From contig NZ_QLMA01000007.1 of assembly GCF_003259435.1 (NCBI RefSeq), positions 186,001 through 250,000 of the forward strand: a DNA stretch of 64,000 nt, written 5' to 3'. The position numbers and the translations under genes are program-made. The first letter of the stretch is position 1. Every line of letters begins with the position of its first letter. The notes below the pieces were generated by a model. It saw only the letters and a list, made by a program, of their open reading frames with translations. It did not search any database and was not told where the DNA came from. Shown in pieces: positions 24,358-33,322 of the stretch. This stretch comes from Chitinophaga dinghuensis (GTDB taxonomy: Bacteria; Bacteroidota; Bacteroidia; Chitinophagales; Chitinophagaceae).

Positions 24358-26235
24358 ATGAGTATCAAAGTAACAAGAAAACAGACAGTATTCAGTGGTG
24401 ACCCCAAACGCGTGATTACCCGCTTTTTCATGCCATCGCCTGAATCCAGGATCATTAGCATCCTCCAAAAAGTAAAAGACATGCCTGCGCATGCGGCCAC
24501 ACTGGTACTGAACCAAACCCTGAGAGACTTTTCAGGTCGCCATAGAAATGTCTCCCGTATATTCCGCAAACATTTTGGAAGAGCCAGACAACTTCTCCGT
24601 AACCCAGGCTTCGATATGCTGCAGTTGCCCGAAAATAAACAACTGCTGATAGGGGCTTACTTCACTGCTGAATACTCTATTGAATCCGCCGCTTTCTTTA
24701 ATCCATCTATGGTGGAAGATCCTGATCAGTCGGGCTTAAGAATAGGACAAAAAAGAGTCATCCTCAGTTTTCGCGCCACCGGCGAAGGGCATGTATCTTC
24801 CATCGTATTCAGAGGAGGTGTGTTGGATGAACATAATAACCTGGAAGTCATTCCCACTGCAAGACTGGTAGAAGAGGCGGATATGGTGGTAGATCGAAAG
24901 TATAAAAAAGAAGCTTTAGTGCTGGAAGTAAAAGAAAAAAAACTGGATAATCTATCTACCAGAAATATCATAGAAAAACTGAATGAGGAATTTGACTATT
25001 ACGAACTACATGAGGCCATCGATAAAGAATTAAAAAATTCGCAGCTGCCTGATGAAGAAAAACGAATCCTGGGAAAAGTAAGAAGCCTCTCTGATACTTC
25101 CTACGAGATCACTTTCTCCTTAGATACAGGGATCTCCGACAGGGTAATATTTCCGCTTACCTCCGATGAACAGAATGGTATTGAAGATGCGCGTTTTGTA
25201 CGCTTTACCGGAGATGATGGCCTGGTGAGTTACTATGCCACCTATACGGCCTATAATGGTAAAGATATCATGCCACGTTTAATCCAGACAAGGGATTTCT
25301 ACAAATTCAATATCATACCTATCCATGGGAAAAATGTACATAATAAAGGAATTGCATTGTTCCCACGGAAAATAAGAGGGAAATATGCGATGCTGGCCCG
25401 TATGGATGGGGTGAATAACTATGTGATGTATTCTGAAGATATGAATGTCTGGGGAGAAGATACCCACCTGATACAACAGCCCACTTATCCCTGGGAGTTT
25501 ATACAAGTAGGTAACTGTGGGTCGCCTATTGCTACGCTGCAAGGTTGGTTAGTGATTACGCATGGCGTAGGTACAATGAGAAGATATTGCCTGGGAGCCA
25601 TGTTGCTGGATTTGGAGCATCCGGAGAAAGTAATCGGCGCACTCAGTGAGCCATTAATGGTTCCGAGTGAACAGGAGCGGGAAGGCTACGTACCTAATGT
25701 GGTGTATTCTTGTGGCTCCCTGCTCAATGGGGATGAACTGGTCATCCCTTATGCGATGTCGGATACCTGCTCTTCCTATGCAACGGTTAGTATGGATGAG
25801 CTGATGCAATTATTACTGCCGGTACATGTTCGTCCGAAAGGGAAACGGCACTCCAAAGGCCATATTCTGTTGGTGGATGATGAAACGGTTAGTCTGGAAG
25901 TCCTGGCGCATTACCTCAAACAACAGGGATATGAAGTAGATATGGCGCCGGATGGAATTGTGGCATTGATGAAAATTGATAAGATCAAATTCGACCTTAT
26001 TATCTCCGATGTTGCAATGCCTAATTTCGATGGCTATCAACTACTGGCTTATCTTTCCTCTAATGCCTCTAAAATTCCTGTAATATTGTTGACCGGGTCC
26101 GTTAATCTGAATGACCAGGAGAAAGGCCTCAACCTGGGAGCGGCGGCCTATTTACAGAAACCAGTTGATAAAGTACTGCTCCTGGAATTAGTTACCAGGA
26201 TTTTGAAAGAAGTCAAGGCAGGTGCTTTGAAATAA
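24358..26235 (+). CDS. GH130-like glycosidase/phosphorylase fused to a receiver domain
   Basis: The 625-residue protein has two parts. Residues about 1-485 resemble family GH130 (beta-mannoside phosphorylases and mannosidases): RFVRFTGDDGLVSYYATYTA, then GKNVHNKGIALFPRKI, and WEFIQVGNCGSPIATLQGWLV. Residues 501-620 are a complete response-regulator receiver: HILLVDDE, phosphoacceptor Asp551 in LIISDVAMP, and a Lys in LQKPVD. There is no signal peptide, so it acts in the cytoplasm. A receiver tethered to a sugar-active enzyme suggests phosphorylation controls the enzyme. It is convergent with, and overlaps by 23 bases, the HPt gene of the polysaccharide locus. Confidence 0.88.
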   Translation: MSIKVTRKQTVFSGDPKRVITRFFMPSPESRIISILQKVKDMPAHAATLVLNQTLRDFSGRHRNVSRIFRKHFGRARQLLRNPGFDMLQLPENKQLLIGAYFTAEYSIESAAFFNPSMVEDPDQSGLRIGQKRVILSFRATGEGHVSSIVFRGGVLDEHNNLEVIPTARLVEEADMVVDRKYKKEALVLEVKEKKLDNLSTRNIIEKLNEEFDYYELHEAIDKELKNSQLPDEEKRILGKVRSLSDTSYEITFSLDTGISDRVIFPLTSDEQNGIEDARFVRFTGDDGLVSYYATYTAYNGKDIMPRLIQTRDFYKFNIIPIHGKNVHNKGIALFPRKIRGKYAMLARMDGVNNYVMYSEDMNVWGEDTHLIQQPTYPWEFIQVGNCGSPIATLQGWLVITHGVGTMRRYCLGAMLLDLEHPEKVIGALSEPLMVPSEQEREGYVPNVVYSCGSLLNGDELVIPYAMSDTCSSYATVSMDELMQLLLPVHVRPKGKRHSKGHILLVDDETVSLEVLAHYLKQQGYEVDMAPDGIVALMKIDKIKFDLIISDVAMPNFDGYQLLAYLSSNASKIPVILLTGSVNLNDQEKGLNLGAAAYLQKPVDKVLLLELVTRILKEVKAGALK

Positions 26236-26542
26236 GTGACTGCGTATAACGAATCTCTTCCACCGTCTGTTGGACAATCGGGGAAGATAAGATCTCTTCC
26301 GGCTCCATTTGCTGTATCGAAGCAGTTAGCCCTGACAGTTCTTCCAACCGGATTGTCATCGACATCCCATGAATCTTATGCGCAATAGATTTAATAGCGC
26401 TATGGTCTTTAGCAGCATAACTGGTTTCGAGTATAGACACTGCTTTGTTCAACTCCCGCATACTGGCCTCCAGAATCTCTACAATTACCGCTACCGGGAG
26501 ATCCAGCTCTTGCTGTGTATGTGTCAGTTCAAAATGTATCAT
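26213..26542 (-). CDS. Stand-alone HPt phosphotransfer protein
   Basis: The 109-residue protein is a single histidine phosphotransfer domain: a four-helix pattern with IAHKIHGMS, where His55 matches the phosphorylated His of the AHxLKGxS motif. It carries no other domain, so it would shuttle phosphate between a hybrid kinase and a receiver. It is the last gene of a five-gene minus-strand operon (overlap 4 bp with the TPR gene), and its end overlaps the GH130-receiver gene by 23 bases. The hybrid kinase at 38966-42853 and the receivers in this locus are the natural partners (inference). Confidence 0.85.
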   Translation of the reverse strand: MIHFELTHTQQELDLPVAVIVEILEASMRELNKAVSILETSYAAKDHSAIKSIAHKIHGMSMTIRLEELSGLTASIQQMEPEEILSSPIVQQTVEEIRYTQSLISKHLP

Positions 26543-28578
26543 TTCCGATATTTTTGATAGATGCCTTTAAGTATCCACTTTCCTTTTATACCATATTCCG
26601 TATATGCGTAACCGGCTACGGTAGATCCTGCACTGTTGCTATGCATATAGTAACCGCAGATCTCCAGATTATTGACCGGCCTGTATCCGGCCAGAATGTT
26701 GAACCGGTATATCCACTGTGAACGCTGGTCGTCAATTCGCTGAGATCCTGTTGCACCTATTATCTGGTATAAGAAACGTCTTTTTATAATATCCAGGTTT
26801 TCAAAATCTGCAAATATTTCCATACTGGTAAAATGATCCGGACTAAAATAAACCACAGACGGATATTTAAAGCGAATTAGATTATAATTGAATCCGGCCT
26901 TCAGAATGGGATCTGTAAGAATATTGTAATATAAAGAAGCGAATAATAAGTTACGTTTGTTATTATCAGAATAGGCAGAATAATAGTATTGAGTAAACAG
27001 ACCCAGTTTTATCGGAGTGTTAAGGTTATAAGTTGCAATGAAATTGTTCATGGTGATTCTGCTGCTAATCAAGCTGGCAGTGAAATTTTGAAGATCTGAT
27101 TTGTATTTTAATTCCAGCGTATTCCATTTTGCAAACTTGAACTCTGTAGCGAGTTCAGTTTGAATATAGGAAGATGTACTGTCTGCGAAAATGACGGCGT
27201 TATTCAAAACGCCGCTTGCCAGCCACCAGGGTTTAATTCTCCATCTTATGCCTAGCGCGTAGTTATCATTCCTGGCATTACTGCCATCATATTTGTTACT
27301 CGCAAACCTGCTGGAATAAAGAACGCTCATTCTTAAAGGAGGACTTATATCAAAGGCCACCGCTGCATTGATGTTATAAGCAATATTTCCTCCAATGTCC
27401 GTACTGCGGTAATCCTGTGTTGTAAAGGTGGGGCCATGGCGCAGAGACAGTCGGTCCATGAAAGCCATGGCATCTTTTTGTCCCGGAAAATACTTCAAAG
27501 TACTGTCTACATACCGTAAGCTTTCTGCATCCATTTCCTGGGCAAACAATACATCTGCCGTTCCCAGGTTGGCATCAAATGAAGTGGGTACCTGTAGCAG
27601 GGTACGACGGAAGAGGGAGAGGGAGCGCCCGAAATTTTTACTCCATTCCAATAGCATCGCTCTTCGAAGGTGAACATCCTGATTGCCAGGATCGGATCGT
27701 TCAAGCGTATCTAAAATACGGAAGGCCTCCTTGTATCTGCCATTCCAACCTAAGGCGGTGGCCAGACCTATCTTGGCTTTCCGGATGCCGGCGGTATCGG
27801 CAGTGGCAACCGCTTTCTCTGCATATGTCAACGCTGTTTGTTTCCTGCGCTGAAGAAAAAGGGTATAACTGGCTCCCAGATAAGCATCTGTGAGCGATAA
27901 ATTATTTTTAATCAAATAATCATAATTCTTGAGTGCCGCATCATATTTTTCAGTAGTAGTAAGCAGATTGGCCTTGGCTATTATTGTTTGGGGATCTCCG
28001 GGAAATAAGTGCAGGTTACTATCCAATAACGCCATGGCAGCATTATATTTTTGCTTCCGTGTATACTGATCGGCTTGTGCCAGACGAATATATTTCAGAC
28101 TGGTTAAGGCTCCTTTATTTCCGGGCATTATGGTCAATGCCTTCTGTATAAACAGGGTAGCAGAGTCATATTGCAGCAAGGCGGCAAATGAATTGGCATA
28201 ACCAAGATTGGCGGGGAAACTCCCCGGTTGTGATGCCGTAAGGGAATGATACAAGGTATTGGCTTGTTTGAATTGCTTACCCCACATCAGCGATTCGGCG
28301 ATGTTCAACCGGATTTCAAAATCTCCCGGATATCGCTGTTCCAGCTCCGCAAAAATCTGTTGCGCTTCTTTTACATCTCCCAGCAATCCAATAGCGCGCC
28401 CATAACATAGTAATGCAGTTCTGTTCTGTGGATCAGTCTTCAAATAGGTTTTGAAAAAATCGGCGGCCTGACGAAAATCTCCCTTCTCCAACATATCAAA
28501 TCCTGATTGTAATGTCTGTTGGGCATTACAAACGTGAAATGTAAATAATAGGGAGATAAAAATCATCAGTACCTTCAT
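26539..28578 (-). CDS. TPR protein with YaiO-like outer-membrane beta barrel
   Basis: A 679-residue exported protein with a signal peptide (1-19), about ten TPR units (about 25-390), and a C-terminal region of alternating hydrophobic beta strands (about 400-679) that looks like a YaiO-type outer-membrane barrel. It ends ...GIYQKYRK. TPR-barrel proteins of this kind serve as outer-membrane export ports in exopolysaccharide systems, with the TPR part in the periplasm. It overlaps the flippase gene by 4 bp (ATGA), so their translation is coupled. Confidence 0.82.
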   Translation of the reverse strand: MKVLMIFISLLFTFHVCNAQQTLQSGFDMLEKGDFRQAADFFKTYLKTDPQNRTALLCYGRAIGLLGDVKEAQQIFAELEQRYPGDFEIRLNIAESLMWGKQFKQANTLYHSLTASQPGSFPANLGYANSFAALLQYDSATLFIQKALTIMPGNKGALTSLKYIRLAQADQYTRKQKYNAAMALLDSNLHLFPGDPQTIIAKANLLTTTEKYDAALKNYDYLIKNNLSLTDAYLGASYTLFLQRRKQTALTYAEKAVATADTAGIRKAKIGLATALGWNGRYKEAFRILDTLERSDPGNQDVHLRRAMLLEWSKNFGRSLSLFRRTLLQVPTSFDANLGTADVLFAQEMDAESLRYVDSTLKYFPGQKDAMAFMDRLSLRHGPTFTTQDYRSTDIGGNIAYNINAAVAFDISPPLRMSVLYSSRFASNKYDGSNARNDNYALGIRWRIKPWWLASGVLNNAVIFADSTSSYIQTELATEFKFAKWNTLELKYKSDLQNFTASLISSRITMNNFIATYNLNTPIKLGLFTQYYYSAYSDNNKRNLLFASLYYNILTDPILKAGFNYNLIRFKYPSVVYFSPDHFTSMEIFADFENLDIIKRRFLYQIIGATGSQRIDDQRSQWIYRFNILAGYRPVNNLEICGYYMHSNSAGSTVAGYAYTEYGIKGKWILKGIYQKYRK

Positions 28579-29813
28579 CGCTTACTATTTTTGAAATAAA
28601 CCCATTGTACTCCAATAAAAATTAGAAGCACCACCGCCATTAGCCATACTTGTATAGATATGACCTCATAAAAGCTGGAATGATACTTCCAAATAAGTAT
28701 GATTTGTGCAATCCCCGCACAGATACTTATCCATACTGGTAGCCGTCTTTCAAGAGAAATGTTGTAGTACACAAAAACATTGGCACAGGCGAAAAGGCTG
28801 GTGGCCAATGCATAATACCACAAATAAGGAGTAAGTCCATAATAGGCAGGTCCGAACAGCAGGTGTACTATCAGGTTGGGAATAGCGGCCATTAATGCAA
28901 TAGCTACTGCCGACATTAATACCACAATCCCCAGCCCGGCGAAGAAATAGGTCAGATGCGGTTTGTTTTCTTTCTCCAGGCGGATTACCATCGGGAAAAG
29001 AATGGTGACCACTGTCCACGTGCCGAAGTATACAATTCTTCCAACCAAGGCCAGGGCTGCATATAGCCCGGCATCCTGTGGCGGGAAGAAATGTTTTACT
29101 AGTACAACATCGCTATTATTGATCAGTATCTGACTACATTCATAGATAAGTATGAGTACTATGAAATGAAAAATCCCTTTCTTGTCGATTGCTTGCACGC
29201 CTGCAGGAATAGCCGGTATTTTAAACCGGGAAATCACAAGGGCGACTACCAGTGATAGCGTAATGGCAGCGGCTACTCCCGGCGGCCCCAAGCCGCATTT
29301 AACGGCAATAGCACTGAGTATTAAACGACTCCACATTTCAAATTGGTAAGTCAATGCCAGCTTCTTAAACCGTCCTTTGCCCTGGAGTATACCGCGGTTT
29401 ACACTCATTACCAGATACACCGGAATACCTGCGCCTAATATGATAAAAAGGGAAGAAGAAGTAGTGTTGAAAAAGGATCGCCAGAAGCCCGAACTGGCAA
29501 ATATCAGCAGGGCAATACCTGTGCCGCTGAGTAGTGCGATTTTTGATATCCATTTGTAAACTGGACCTACTTGTTTTAGCCTTGATCCGCCTGCTGCCAA
29601 CGCTGCATATTTGGCAGTTGTGAGTTGAAAGCCGGTAGCAATAAAGGAAAGCATGAGCATCATGGTAATCAGTAAGCCGGCTTCGGAAAAAGATTCCGGC
29701 CCCATCCACCTTCCCAGTAACAGGTTAGTCAGATAGTTACCTGCATTGACGAGCAGCGTACTACCCATTAATAAGGTTCCTCTCTGAAATAATATGCGTT
29801 TGCGCCTGTTCAT
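28575..29813 (-). CDS. Polysaccharide flippase, MOP/Wzx superfamily
   Basis: A 412-residue membrane protein with about 12 helices. It opens RGTLLMGSTLLVNAGNYLTNLLLGRWMGPESFSEAG-type (seen in short pieces: NAGNYLTNLLLGRWMGPESF) and then repeated helical pairs, as in the MOP superfamily flippases (Wzx, PST). These move lipid-linked glycan units across the inner membrane, here presumably for the polysaccharide made by the neighbouring glycosyltransferases. It overlaps the STAS gene by 4 bp upstream and the TPR-barrel gene by 4 bp downstream. Family is clear; substrate is not. Confidence 0.85.
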   Translation of the reverse strand: MNRRKRILFQRGTLLMGSTLLVNAGNYLTNLLLGRWMGPESFSEAGLLITMMLMLSFIATGFQLTTAKYAALAAGGSRLKQVGPVYKWISKIALLSGTGIALLIFASSGFWRSFFNTTSSSLFIILGAGIPVYLVMSVNRGILQGKGRFKKLALTYQFEMWSRLILSAIAVKCGLGPPGVAAAITLSLVVALVISRFKIPAIPAGVQAIDKKGIFHFIVLILIYECSQILINNSDVVLVKHFFPPQDAGLYAALALVGRIVYFGTWTVVTILFPMVIRLEKENKPHLTYFFAGLGIVVLMSAVAIALMAAIPNLIVHLLFGPAYYGLTPYLWYYALATSLFACANVFVYYNISLERRLPVWISICAGIAQIILIWKYHSSFYEVISIQVWLMAVVLLIFIGVQWVYFKNSKR

Positions 29814-30121
29814 GGCTTGTTAGAAGTGTGAATGACTAAAATCCTTTCATTAAACTTTGTCAAATGCAGCAGCTCACCTAACCTGGAACCCGGGGTTAGT
29901 AAGAGGAGGAGTTTGGAATGGTGCTTTATGGTGAGCAAATTTATTTTTACCAGGAGATTGATCCCAGCCATATCCACTTCTTCCACCTCAGAGAGGTCCA
30001 GTATGTATTCCTGTTTTTCGGAAGAGGCGAAGAGGGTTAGTTCCTTCAATAATTCTTCCGAATACATTGCTGTAAGGGGCTTTGTGAGCGTATACCTTTT
30101 TATTTTATTTGTGTCTATCAT
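29810..30121 (-). CDS. STAS domain protein without the usual phospho-serine
   Basis: A 103-residue single STAS domain, like anti-sigma factor antagonists (SpoIIAA type): YILDLSEVEEVDMAGINLLVK. In SpoIIAA the D-S-S-G motif holds the serine phosphorylated by the anti-sigma kinase. Here the matching residues are Asp50-Met51-Ala52-Gly53, so that switch cannot operate by phosphorylation. It overlaps the receiver-glycosyltransferase gene and the flippase gene by 4 bp each. No kinase or phosphatase of the RsbW/RsbU type is in the window, so its partner is unknown. Confidence 0.82.
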   Translation of the reverse strand: MIDTNKIKRYTLTKPLTAMYSEELLKELTLFASSEKQEYILDLSEVEEVDMAGINLLVKINLLTIKHHSKLLLLLTPGSRLGELLHLTKFNERILVIHTSNKP

Positions 30122-31296
30122 AGGGCAGGCGTTTGAACAGGCTGATAATTACGGTAATGGACGGCAATTCGGGCTAGCTGCCCTACAATCTTCAAGGAAT
30201 CTTTCATGGATAACTTAGATCCGTCTGCATGTATCCATCTTTTTAACGGTTGCTCATAAATCAGGCTGCTAACCATATCCTTACCATATTGTTTTTTTAT
30301 GCGCATAAATATTTCCACATCAAACAGCCATCTGGTAATAAATTTCTCATGGAAGGTGTAAGGAATTATTTCCGTTGCCATTACTTTAGCGCCGCATTGC
30401 GTATCCTGAAAGCTCATTCCCAGTATATTCCTGATAATAAGATTGATGACTTTACTGATAATTTCCCTGGCGCCATTCTTCGTAATATTCGCGCCCACCC
30501 GGCTAATTCTGGACCCACTGACGATTTTATATCCATTCGTAGTAATGGTATTTACCAAGTCATTCAAATCATTGAAATCAGTGGATAAATCTGCATCCAG
30601 ATATCCTATGTAATCGAATTCTCCCTTGGAGGCCATATGGAGGATACCTTGTCTTACTGCTTCTGCTTTGCCGCCATTCTGCTCCATATTGAAGACAGAA
30701 ATAAAATCTTCTCTGCCCTCGGATAACCCATGTAAGATCTCCAGGGTATTGTCTTTAGAGCCATCATTGACAAAGCATAAATGAATACCGTAATTACTAT
30801 CTGAGAAAGAAGTAAACTCCGCCGTAGAAAGCCTTTTTTCTTCATTATAACAAGGAATCACCACCGCGATGGATTTTTTCTGCAAGCGTCTGCCATGGGG
30901 ATTTTTTTCCTGTGAGGAGTCGTGTTTGTCTCCATATATGCGTTGGAGTAAACGATGTATACGAGCCAGTAATTCTCTGATACCAACAGGCTTTTCTATA
31001 TAATCATCCGCTCCGGCCTCGAAGGCGCGAACAATAGTATCCTCATCTTCGTTTGACGACATGACAATGACCGGAATATTATCCTGCTTTACCTGACGGA
31101 TATATTCCAGCACTTCCAGTCCATTCTGACCCGGCATATTATAATCTACCATCACCAGGTGAGGCTGTTCGGTATTATATAATGAAACCGCTTCCGTTCC
31201 ATTATTGGCAGATAATACGTCGTGCCCTTGTTGTTTTAATTCTGTAACTACGGCGTGCCGTATGAAGGATTGGTCATCAGCAATAAGGATTTTCAT
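30118..31296 (-). CDS. Receiver domain fused to family 2 glycosyltransferase
   Basis: The 392-residue product has an N-terminal receiver (residues 1-118: KILIADDQ, Asp51 in VMVDYNMPG, Lys in EKPVGIRELL) and a C-terminal GT-A glycosyltransferase of family 2 (about 137-380: IPCYNEEKRL, CFVNDGSKDN, YLDADLSTD, then DTQCGAKV and RWLFDVEI). The GT2 part resembles dolichyl-phosphate glucosyl/mannosyl transferases. I start at ATG 31296; the open frame extends to 31431 but that adds a non-homologous, Cys-rich stretch. It is the first gene of the five-gene operon. Confidence 0.88.
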   Translation of the reverse strand: MKILIADDQSFIRHAVVTELKQQGHDVLSANNGTEAVSLYNTEQPHLVMVDYNMPGQNGLEVLEYIRQVKQDNIPVIVMSSNEDEDTIVRAFEAGADDYIEKPVGIRELLARIHRLLQRIYGDKHDSSQEKNPHGRRLQKKSIAVVIPCYNEEKRLSTAEFTSFSDSNYGIHLCFVNDGSKDNTLEILHGLSEGREDFISVFNMEQNGGKAEAVRQGILHMASKGEFDYIGYLDADLSTDFNDLNDLVNTITTNGYKIVSGSRISRVGANITKNGAREIISKVINLIIRNILGMSFQDTQCGAKVMATEIIPYTFHEKFITRWLFDVEIFMRIKKQYGKDMVSSLIYEQPLKRWIHADGSKLSMKDSLKIVGQLARIAVHYRNYQPVQTPAL

Positions 31297-31383
31297 GTCG
31301 TTTGAGGTTGAAAAAACAAAACAAATTGAGGGAATGTATAAGAAAGAGGACGATACAAATATACTAAAATTCATACAACAGAA

Positions 31384-32121
31384 ATGCCATTCACGATTTC
31401 TCATATCGCAGCAGTATTGCCATTCCGACATGTACGGAAATTGTCGTTTACAGCGCTTATCATTGGCAGTATGGCGCCAGACTTTGAGTATATCCTAAGG
31501 ATGACGTTGTATGGGCATTACGGCCATACCCTTACTGGTGTTGTGTTGTTTGATGTACCAGTATCCATTGCGGTGTACCTGCTTTACCAATGGGGAATAA
31601 GACAATCCCTGTTCATGCATCTCCCGCGGGTACTCTATATAAGATGTTATGGCTTTATTCATGCCGACTGGAAGACCTATCTCAGCACTTATCCTTTATG
31701 GTTTTTACTCTCCATCATTATGGGGATTTTTACACACCTGCTATGGGATGGACTTACCCATGGCAGCAATTATGATTTTGCTAATTACCTTACCTTCTTA
31801 TTGATACGTATTCCTGTTGGACGTTACCATATCCCCGTTCATTCCATCTTACAAGGGGTTAGCAGTATTGGTGGGTTAATCATCCTGGTCTGGTATGTGT
31901 GGAGAATGCCTGTTCTCACTGAGACTGCTGCCAATGAAGGCGATGTGCACCTGTTTTGGATACTGGTGGTTGTGTTGGCGTTGCTGATGTTTATCGTGAG
32001 ATTGTTGATTGGGATACCTAATGAAAAACTAATTGGGCAATTGATTGTAATAGGTATGAGTGCCGCTGGATTTTCTGTGGCCATTGTCAGTATTGTTTAC
32101 AAAGTTTTTAAGATCAATTAA
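31384..32121 (+). CDS. DUF4184 membrane protein
   Basis: The 245-residue protein matches DUF4184: the opening MPFTISHIAAVLPF, then IGSMAPDFEYILRM and FTHLLWDGLTHGS. These are membrane proteins with conserved His and Asp residues near the membrane surface, of unknown activity; some are suspected metal-dependent hydrolases. About six hydrophobic segments are visible. Its stop is one base before the GT4 start, so the two are likely translated together, and it is divergent from the receiver-glycosyltransferase gene. Confidence 0.8.
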   Translation: MPFTISHIAAVLPFRHVRKLSFTALIIGSMAPDFEYILRMTLYGHYGHTLTGVVLFDVPVSIAVYLLYQWGIRQSLFMHLPRVLYIRCYGFIHADWKTYLSTYPLWFLLSIIMGIFTHLLWDGLTHGSNYDFANYLTFLLIRIPVGRYHIPVHSILQGVSSIGGLIILVWYVWRMPVLTETAANEGDVHLFWILVVVLALLMFIVRLLIGIPNEKLIGQLIVIGMSAAGFSVAIVSIVYKVFKIN

Positions 32122-32122
32122 T

Positions 32123-33322
32123 ATGCTGCCCCAACTCAAAATAGCTGTGGTGTCCACCTATCCGCCAGGAATGGGCACGCTCAACGAATATGGGTATTAT
32201 CTTATCAGTGCCCTCAAGGAAAGTGAGCTCTTTAGCGAAGTGACGGTGATCACAGATGAATTGCCGCCAGGATTGCAATATGATGCAACTGATCCCAGCA
32301 TCCGTTTTGTTACTGGCTGGAAATTTAATGGATGGACAAACCCATTCCGTATTCTGAGAGAAATTAAAAGATGTCAGCCAGATATTGTATTATTCAACAT
32401 CCAGTTCCTCTCATTTGGAGACCGGAAAATTCAGGCGGCATTAGGGTTACTGACCCCTTTTTTGATGAAATTGTCAGGGTATAGGTCTGTTGTCTTGCTA
32501 CATAATATCCTGGAACAAGTAGATCTGAAAAGTGCCGGCGTGTCGAAAAACAAACTCATGAACCAGATTTACAATCTCATTGGCACCATGTTGAGTAGAT
32601 TTGTTTTATCCGCTGATCTGGTGGCTGTCACCATCTCCAAGTATGTAAGGATTCTGGAGGATAAGTATAAGGCGAGACACGTAGCACTTATTCCGCATGG
32701 TAGCTTTGAGCATATACCCCAACCTTCAGCACAACTTCCCGACGGCCCTGCCCGCGTTATGACCTTTGGGAAATTTGGTACCTACAAGCGCGTGGAGGTC
32801 ATGATTGAAGCTGTCAGATTAATGAGACAAAGGAGCAATATTCCGGTAGAAATTGTAATAGCAGGAACTGACTCTCCTAATAAAAAAGGCTATCTGGCAG
32901 GGGTACAGCAACAATATGCTGATGTGCCGGGAATTAATTTTATGGGTTATGTACCGGAGGAACAGGTACAGGCGCTTTTTTTGGATAGTGCCGTGGTAGT
33001 ATTTCCTTATTCCTCCACCACGGGAAGTTCTGGCGTATTACATCAGGCAGGCAGTTATGCGAAGGCTGTTATACTACCAGATATCGGCGACCTGGCCATG
33101 TTGATACGAGAAGAAGGATATGCCGGGGAATTGTTTCTGCCGGATGATCCTGAAAGTTTGTCTTATGCTATTCAAAAAGTATTGGAAGATGAGGAGTATA
33201 GAAGAAGCCTTGGACAGCAAAATTATTATGCGGCCACATCTCTTCCTGTAAAGGATCTGGTGAACTGGTACTATATGCATTTCCTCGGCATACTGAAGTA
33301 TCCTTCTGCATCAGTCAGATAA
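32123..33322 (+). CDS. Family 4 glycosyltransferase
   Basis: A 399-residue GT-B glycosyltransferase. The N-terminal donor half opens KIAVVSTYPPGMG; the C-terminal half has VMTFGKFGTYKRVEVMIEAV, INFMGYVPEEQVQALF and VVVFPYSSTTGSSGVLHQA, the E/H-rich GT4 sugar-nucleotide binding stretch. It probably adds a sugar to the lipid-linked glycan in the cytoplasm. I use ATG 32123, one base after the DUF4184 stop. The last 12 bases overlap the convergent GH5-like gene. Confidence 0.88.
   Translation: MLPQLKIAVVSTYPPGMGTLNEYGYYLISALKESELFSEVTVITDELPPGLQYDATDPSIRFVTGWKFNGWTNPFRILREIKRCQPDIVLFNIQFLSFGDRKIQAALGLLTPFLMKLSGYRSVVLLHNILEQVDLKSAGVSKNKLMNQIYNLIGTMLSRFVLSADLVAVTISKYVRILEDKYKARHVALIPHGSFEHIPQPSAQLPDGPARVMTFGKFGTYKRVEVMIEAVRLMRQRSNIPVEIVIAGTDSPNKKGYLAGVQQQYADVPGINFMGYVPEEQVQALFLDSAVVVFPYSSTTGSSGVLHQAGSYAKAVILPDIGDLAMLIREEGYAGELFLPDDPESLSYAIQKVLEDEEYRRSLGQQNYYAATSLPVKDLVNWYYMHFLGILKYPSASVR

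Noticed and set aside
31297..31431. N-terminal extension of the receiver-glycosyltransferase to 31431
   Set aside because: The extra 45 residues are Cys-rich with no similarity to receivers and run into the divergent gene's start; the receiver begins at the ATG at 31296.
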